DNA of 64,000 nt from Actinoplanes lutulentus. GTDB lineage: Bacteria > Actinomycetota > Actinomycetes > Mycobacteriales > Micromonosporaceae. The notes under the pieces are model-generated. The model had not been told where the DNA came from and did no database searches. It worked only from the letters and a program-made list of their open reading frames with translations. A program made the translations under genes and the position numbers. Every line of letters begins with the position of its first letter. Position 1 is the stretch's first letter. The stretch is taken from assembly GCF_003259845.1 (NCBI RefSeq), contig NZ_QLMJ01000016.1, positions 124,001 through 188,000 of the forward strand, given 5' to 3'. This document shows positions 60,505 to 64,000 of this stretch, one piece after another.

Positions 60505-61419
60505 ATGTGGCGCCCCCAGCTCAAGATCGTGGCATTGGCCGCTCTGCCGGTGCTGCTGCTCACCGGCGGGGTGACCTACCTGCTGCGGATGTCGTCCACG
60601 ACCGGCGTCGCGATCTCCTCGCCGTCGGCCGCGGCGGTCCTCGGATCCGCCGCCGCATCAAGCGGCGAACCCGGAGAACCCGGCGGGCCTGCCGGAACCG
60701 CCGCACCCGTCGGAAGCGCCGGAAGCGCCGGCCCGGGAACCGCTCCCGGCACCAGCGCATCCCCCGGCACGTCCACGAGCCACTCCCCAGGCTCAGCGCC
60801 GGGCTCCACTGCGGGCGCGGCTCCGGGCACCACCATCGGCACGTCACCAGGCACGTCACCAGGACAGACTCCCGCCGCACCCGGGCAGTCCCCGTCGCCG
60901 GTCAACCCGCCCAAGCCGGAACGCGCCACCATCACCGTCGGCGGTGTCCGCCTCGACAACTCGGTGCCGAACGACGACCGCTGCCTCACCTTCACCAACA
61001 CCGGATTCGACCAGCCCGTCCGCGTCGTCGGCGCCGATGTGCCGGACGGCCCCGCGTTCATGATCGCGAGCGAGAGCGAACGCTGCCAGGACCCGGACCT
61101 GCTCGGCCACTCGTTCCGCTCCTGCGACGGCGCGACGCTGCAGCCCGGCGGCACCGGCTGCGACTCCGGCGTGGGCGTGCGTCCCGGCGGCCCACCGGAA
61201 TCGGACGGCGGCCTGAAAGCCGTGCTCTACACCGGCACCCTCCAGCTGACGCTGCGGGCCACCTGCACCTCCCGCACCGGCCAGCCGTGCGCGTCGCTGC
61301 CGGCCCGGTTCGCGCCGTCGGCGGCGGCGCCGGTCGAGGTCACGTGGACCGATCCGGGGCGTACCCGATCCCTCCTCGTGGACGAGGAACCCCCGAGCCC
61401 CTCCCCCAATGGCGGCTGA
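60505..61419 (+). CDS. Membrane-anchored cysteine-rich protein, tandem paralog
   Basis: The ATG at 60505 after GGAGGG gives 304 residues. A signal anchor (IVALAALPVLLLTGGVTYLL) is followed by a long Gly/Ser/Pro/Ala linker and the same C-terminal domain as its neighbour (TITVGGVRLDNSVPNDD, HSFRSCDGATLQPGGTGCD, ATCTSRTGQPC, EVTWTDPG). It is presumably displayed outside the cell. Function is unknown. Confidence 0.8.
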   Translation: MWRPQLKIVALAALPVLLLTGGVTYLLRMSSTTGVAISSPSAAAVLGSAAASSGEPGEPGGPAGTAAPVGSAGSAGPGTAPGTSASPGTSTSHSPGSAPGSTAGAAPGTTIGTSPGTSPGQTPAAPGQSPSPVNPPKPERATITVGGVRLDNSVPNDDRCLTFTNTGFDQPVRVVGADVPDGPAFMIASESERCQDPDLLGHSFRSCDGATLQPGGTGCDSGVGVRPGGPPESDGGLKAVLYTGTLQLTLRATCTSRTGQPCASLPARFAPSAAAPVEVTWTDPGRTRSLLVDEEPPSPSPNGG

Positions 61420-62302
61420 GCCGCAGCCCACCGGGTTCCTCACGCACGCCCGGGAACTCGCGAACATCGTCGCGCCGGTCACCCTGGTCACCGCGCTCCT
61501 GCTTTACTTCGGCTACATCGGTACGCGCGCCCGCCTCGAATACTTCGGCGTCTACCTCGACATGACCGGCCTGTCGAACCAGGACCTGGTGATGTCCGGC
61601 CTCGAGGTGGTCTACTTCCCGGCCGCGATGATCTTCCTGGCGCTGCTGGCCGGCGCCCTGATGCACGGCGTCGTCACCTGGCTGCTCTCCGCACCGCAGC
61701 GCGACCGGGAGACCCTGGTGTTCGCCGCTGTCGTCGTCACCCTCGGCGTCCTGGCGATCGGCCGCGCGCTGATCGGCCTGTTCAACGTCGAGGTCTCCCG
61801 CGTGGAGACGCCCGGCACGACACCCCTGGCCCTGGCACTGGGTCCCCTGCTGCTGGCGTACGGCACCTGGATCGGCTGGCGCGTCGTGCACCGCCAGGCC
61901 GCCCCCGGCTCCCGCCTGCTGACCTGGCACGCCAGCCCACCGATGCGTCAGGTCCGCCTGGTGGCCCTGGCCGCGGTGGCCGGCCTGCTGGTGGTCGGCC
62001 TGTTCTGGGCCGCGAACAGCTTCGCCTGGGCCTTCGGCACCGGCCGCGCGTACGAGGAAGCCGGCAACCTGGCCAGCCGTCCGGAACTGATCATCGACAC
62101 GAAGGAACGCCTGACCGAACCCCCGGCCGGCGTGACCGAAACCCCACTCACCAACGAGGGCTTCACGTATCGCTACACCGGCCTGCGCCTGCTCATCGAA
62201 GCCGACGGCCGCCTGTACCTGGTCCCGGCGCCGTGGACAGCCACCAGTAAGACCCTCGTCCTCCCCTTCGACGACGAGATCCGCGTCCAGCTGCTCCCCT
62301 GA
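61409..62302 (+). CDS. Polytopic membrane protein, unknown
   Basis: The 297-residue protein overlaps the preceding gene by 11 bp. About five helices (IVAPVTLVTALLLYFGYIG, VVYFPAAMIFLALLAGALM, LVFAAVVVTLGVLAIGRALI, ALALGPLLLAYGTWIGW, LVALAAVAGLLVVGLFWAA) are followed by a C-terminal extracytoplasmic domain of about 90 residues. No family is recognised. The operon context suggests that it works with the cysteine-rich paralogs and the flippase at the envelope. Confidence 0.8.
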   Translation: MAAEPQPTGFLTHARELANIVAPVTLVTALLLYFGYIGTRARLEYFGVYLDMTGLSNQDLVMSGLEVVYFPAAMIFLALLAGALMHGVVTWLLSAPQRDRETLVFAAVVVTLGVLAIGRALIGLFNVEVSRVETPGTTPLALALGPLLLAYGTWIGWRVVHRQAAPGSRLLTWHASPPMRQVRLVALAAVAGLLVVGLFWAANSFAWAFGTGRAYEEAGNLASRPELIIDTKERLTEPPAGVTETPLTNEGFTYRYTGLRLLIEADGRLYLVPAPWTATSKTLVLPFDDEIRVQLLP

Positions 62303-62315
62303 ACGCCGGTGGCCG

Positions 62316-63194
62316 CTATCGGGGCAGCTTCGCGGCCGCCGCCACCCGGTTTCGCCACTCACGCCGGATGGCGAGCAACTCCGAACGGTGCTTCTCTTTC
62401 CAGGCGTCGAGTCGCTGGTCGACCAGCCGCATCGCAGCGGTGTACGCGGGGCGCCGGCAGTCCACGTCGGCAGCGAAGATCGCCTTCATCTCGGCCAGCC
62501 CGCGCCGCCATTCCGGGCTGTCCGGTACGCCCTCGAACCTCCACGCGAACAGGAAGTCCGAGCGGTCGTCGCCGACGTCATAGCCGTGGCGGCTCCTCAT
62601 GCAATCGTCGTACCCTCGCCAGGCGTCGACGACCGTCCGGTCCCGATAGACCGGCGCCAGCATGTCCTCGAAGGCGGCGAGCTCATAGGCGCCGGCAGGC
62701 GGATCGACATCGAGATATGACCGGTACTCGTACGGGCTCCTGCATCCGTTGAGGACACCCACGTCCTCGGGCCTGACCGGCACGTCATCGGTGACACCCG
62801 CCTGCCGCAGATGCACCCCCGCGTACTCGTTCAGCTCAAACCGGCGGGTACCCGCGGTCAAGGAGTCGACGATCGTCGCCCGGCCATTGCCGTAACCAAG
62901 ATCAGCGTCGGTGAAATCGCGATAGAAATCGGCGTACGGCAGCTTGTTGTAGGGACGGCCGTGAGCACGCATGCACTCCGCGGTGCCGCCTTCGACACGG
63001 TGATAGTTCAGCAGCTGCGTGGCCCGCAACTCCGCCAGGTCGCCGGCGATGCTGATGTGCAGAGCGTCAAGACGCGCAGCCGCGGCCACCAGGTCAAACC
63101 GCGACTCCCCCGCACCCCGGGGCGGCGCCGCAGGCGCGCTCCCACCAGCAAGCACCAGAATCCACGACACCACCGCCACCAGCCGAGACTTCAC
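62316..63194 (-). CDS. Secreted protein of unknown function
   Basis: The 292-residue protein begins with a signal peptide (LVAVVSWILVLAGGSAPAAPP). The mature part has cysteines in AECMRAHGRPY, LNGCRSPYEY, DDCMRSRHGYD and VDCRRPAYT, a spacing that recalls exported actinomycete proteins with disulfides, and a basic C-terminal helix. No catalytic motif is recognised. Confidence 0.8.
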   Translation of the reverse strand: MKSRLVAVVSWILVLAGGSAPAAPPRGAGESRFDLVAAAARLDALHISIAGDLAELRATQLLNYHRVEGGTAECMRAHGRPYNKLPYADFYRDFTDADLGYGNGRATIVDSLTAGTRRFELNEYAGVHLRQAGVTDDVPVRPEDVGVLNGCRSPYEYRSYLDVDPPAGAYELAAFEDMLAPVYRDRTVVDAWRGYDDCMRSRHGYDVGDDRSDFLFAWRFEGVPDSPEWRRGLAEMKAIFAADVDCRRPAYTAAMRLVDQRLDAWKEKHRSELLAIRREWRNRVAAAAKLPR

Positions 63195-63324
63195 GACGGG
63201 TCAACGAACCAGAGCGCGCGCCGGATACGTCGCCTCACCGTGCCGGCGGAAGAGGCGACTCGGTATTGTCATTCTTGAAAGCTTTCGGTGTGCGCAGGTT
63301 CGCGATCATCGCGTTTATTCCACA

Positions 63325-63338
63325 ACATTTCTTAATGT
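63325..63338. promoter_or_regulatory. AT-rich inverted repeat in a divergent promoter region
   Basis: ACATT-TCTT-AATGT lies in the 198-bp gap between the secreted-protein gene and the right-edge gene. It is an unusually AT-rich dyad here and a possible operator. Confidence 0.35.
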
Positions 63339-63392
63339 GAAGATCGGGCAAATGCCGTCGGTGATACCGGCGAGGCCGCGGACAATGGAGGC

Positions 63393-64000
63393 ATGGCGCA
63401 GCAGCTTTCCTTGTTCCCGACCAGGCATCTCCGGGATCGGACGCTGCGCCGCAATTATTCGGCATCGGCCGAGGAGTTCCGGCGGGAGCACGAGCGGCAC
63501 CGGTCCTGGGGTCTCACACAACGGCACGCCCGGCGACTGCACCAGTTACGAGACCAGGGCAACAGCGCTCCCGCGGCGATTTCCGGGCTCCCTTCACCCG
63601 TCGGCGATGCTTGTCCACCAGGGCCTCCCGCCGAAACGCCACGTAGCAAGACAGACCAGGGCGTGTCGCCCACGACGGCCCCAACGGTGACGCCCGGGCC
63701 GACACCAATGGTGACGCCCGGGCCAGCCCCGTTGATGACACCCGGGCCAGCACCGTTGATGACACCCGGGCCAGCACCGCTGGTGACACCCGGGCCAGCA
63801 CCGGCCAGGCCCGACAATGTGCCTGCGGCGGGCGAAGGCCCAGGCCACGACGATCCTGACCAGACCGTCCGCGATCCTCTATCCGAGGCGAAGACCGCCG
63901 ATCCGACATCGACGCTCGGCATGCCACGTCCCGCCGCGCGCTCGCGCCGAGCGAGGAGCCCAGGCCGGCGAGGTCAACACCGCCCGGCACCCGGAAGCCC
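63393..64000 (+). CDS. Repeat-containing protein of unknown function (3' end outside window)
   Basis: From the ATG at 63393 the frame is open to the right edge (over 200 codons). The N-terminus is highly charged (MAQQLSLFPTRHLRDRTLRR, then SAEEFRREHERHRSWGLTQR), followed by five Thr-Pro-Gly-Pro repeats of eight residues (VTPGPTPM, VTPGPAPL, MTPGPAPL) and a basic tail. GGAGG ends only one base before the ATG, so the start is not certain. No family is recognised. Confidence 0.6.
   Translation, partial: MAQQLSLFPTRHLRDRTLRRNYSASAEEFRREHERHRSWGLTQRHARRLHQLRDQGNSAPAAISGLPSPVGDACPPGPPAETPRSKTDQGVSPTTAPTVTPGPTPMVTPGPAPLMTPGPAPLMTPGPAPLVTPGPAPARPDNVPAAGEGPGHDDPDQTVRDPLSEAKTADPTSTLGMPRPAARSRRARSPGRRGQHRPAPGS
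63684..63803 (+). repeat. 24-bp tandem repeat within the right-edge gene
   Basis: Five in-frame 24-bp units encode the TPGP repeats; units 3 and 4 (63732-63755, 63756-63779) are identical, implying recent expansion. Confidence 0.85.

Noticed and set aside
1..64000. tRNA, rRNA or riboswitch genes
   Set aside because: No cloverleaf with a GTTCGA-type T-loop and CCA-proximal stem, no rRNA segment and no conserved riboswitch core was recognised by eye; a covariance-model scan would be decisive.

Overview
The window is about 64 kb of very GC-rich DNA with short gaps, many GTG/TTG starts, frequent 4-bp ATGA/GTGA gene overlaps, an IdeR/DtxR-type iron box, a SigB/SigF-class stress sigma factor and large numbers of TetR, MarR, XRE and NarL-type regulators. 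Together these point to a soil actinomycete chromosome; gene content and protein style fit Micromonosporaceae (Actinoplanes-like), which is an inference from general knowledge, not a database result. No rRNA, tRNA, integrase, transposase or CRISPR array was recognised.

Layout. 1-6 kb: a membrane protein cut by the window edge, a zinc alcohol dehydrogenase, a methyltransferase and a 1098-residue GAF/PAS histidine kinase. 6-15.4 kb: two opposed lipid-metabolism clusters. The minus-strand operon alternates two acyl-CoA dehydrogenases with two APH-fold phosphotransferases; the plus strand carries two SDRs, two TetR regulators, a nitronate monooxygenase-like enzyme and an enoyl-CoA hydratase. TetR-type palindromes sit at both promoters. 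15.4-20 kb: VOC protein, secreted Ig-repeat protein, FKBP isomerase and a divergent MarR/EamA pair with twin palindromic operators. 19.8-23.6 kb: a four-gene siderophore-type ABC importer behind an iron box. 23.7-28.4 kb: hemerythrin-like protein, TetR/MFS efflux pair, P-loop kinase and nitrilase-family hydrolase. 28.3-29.3 kb is a scar of broken small genes. 29.3-36 kb: WYL regulator/VOC pair, a tetracycline-type ribosomal protection protein with an overlapping leader ORF, an XRE regulator and an alcohol dehydrogenase with no canonical start codon.

35.2-38.7 kb and 48.3-51.6 kb each hold an ABC exporter beside a NarL-type two-component system. Between them lie an orphan ribulokinase-like FGGY kinase with operator-like repeats, a VanW protein flanked by a second copy of the kinase 3' end, a frameshifted lipoprotein and an inositol/sugar catabolic operon that lacks a substrate-binding protein. 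51.8-64 kb: a chemoreceptor, SRPBCC protein, stress sigma factor, FUSC-like membrane protein, single-domain response regulator, a divergent membrane-protein/flippase pair, tandem paralogous secreted-type proteins, and a repeat-containing gene that runs off the right edge.

The feature least explained by ordinary genes is a set of intergenic repeats. A 39-nt palindrome with GTGTCGA/TCGACAC arms occurs intact four times, always between convergent genes, plus once degenerately. A hairpin repeat with an exact 63-bp period occurs at two loci 27 kb apart. A perfect 22-bp inverted repeat and a 15-bp tandem array lie in the same intergenic clusters (26.5-26.9 kb and 53.5-53.9 kb).
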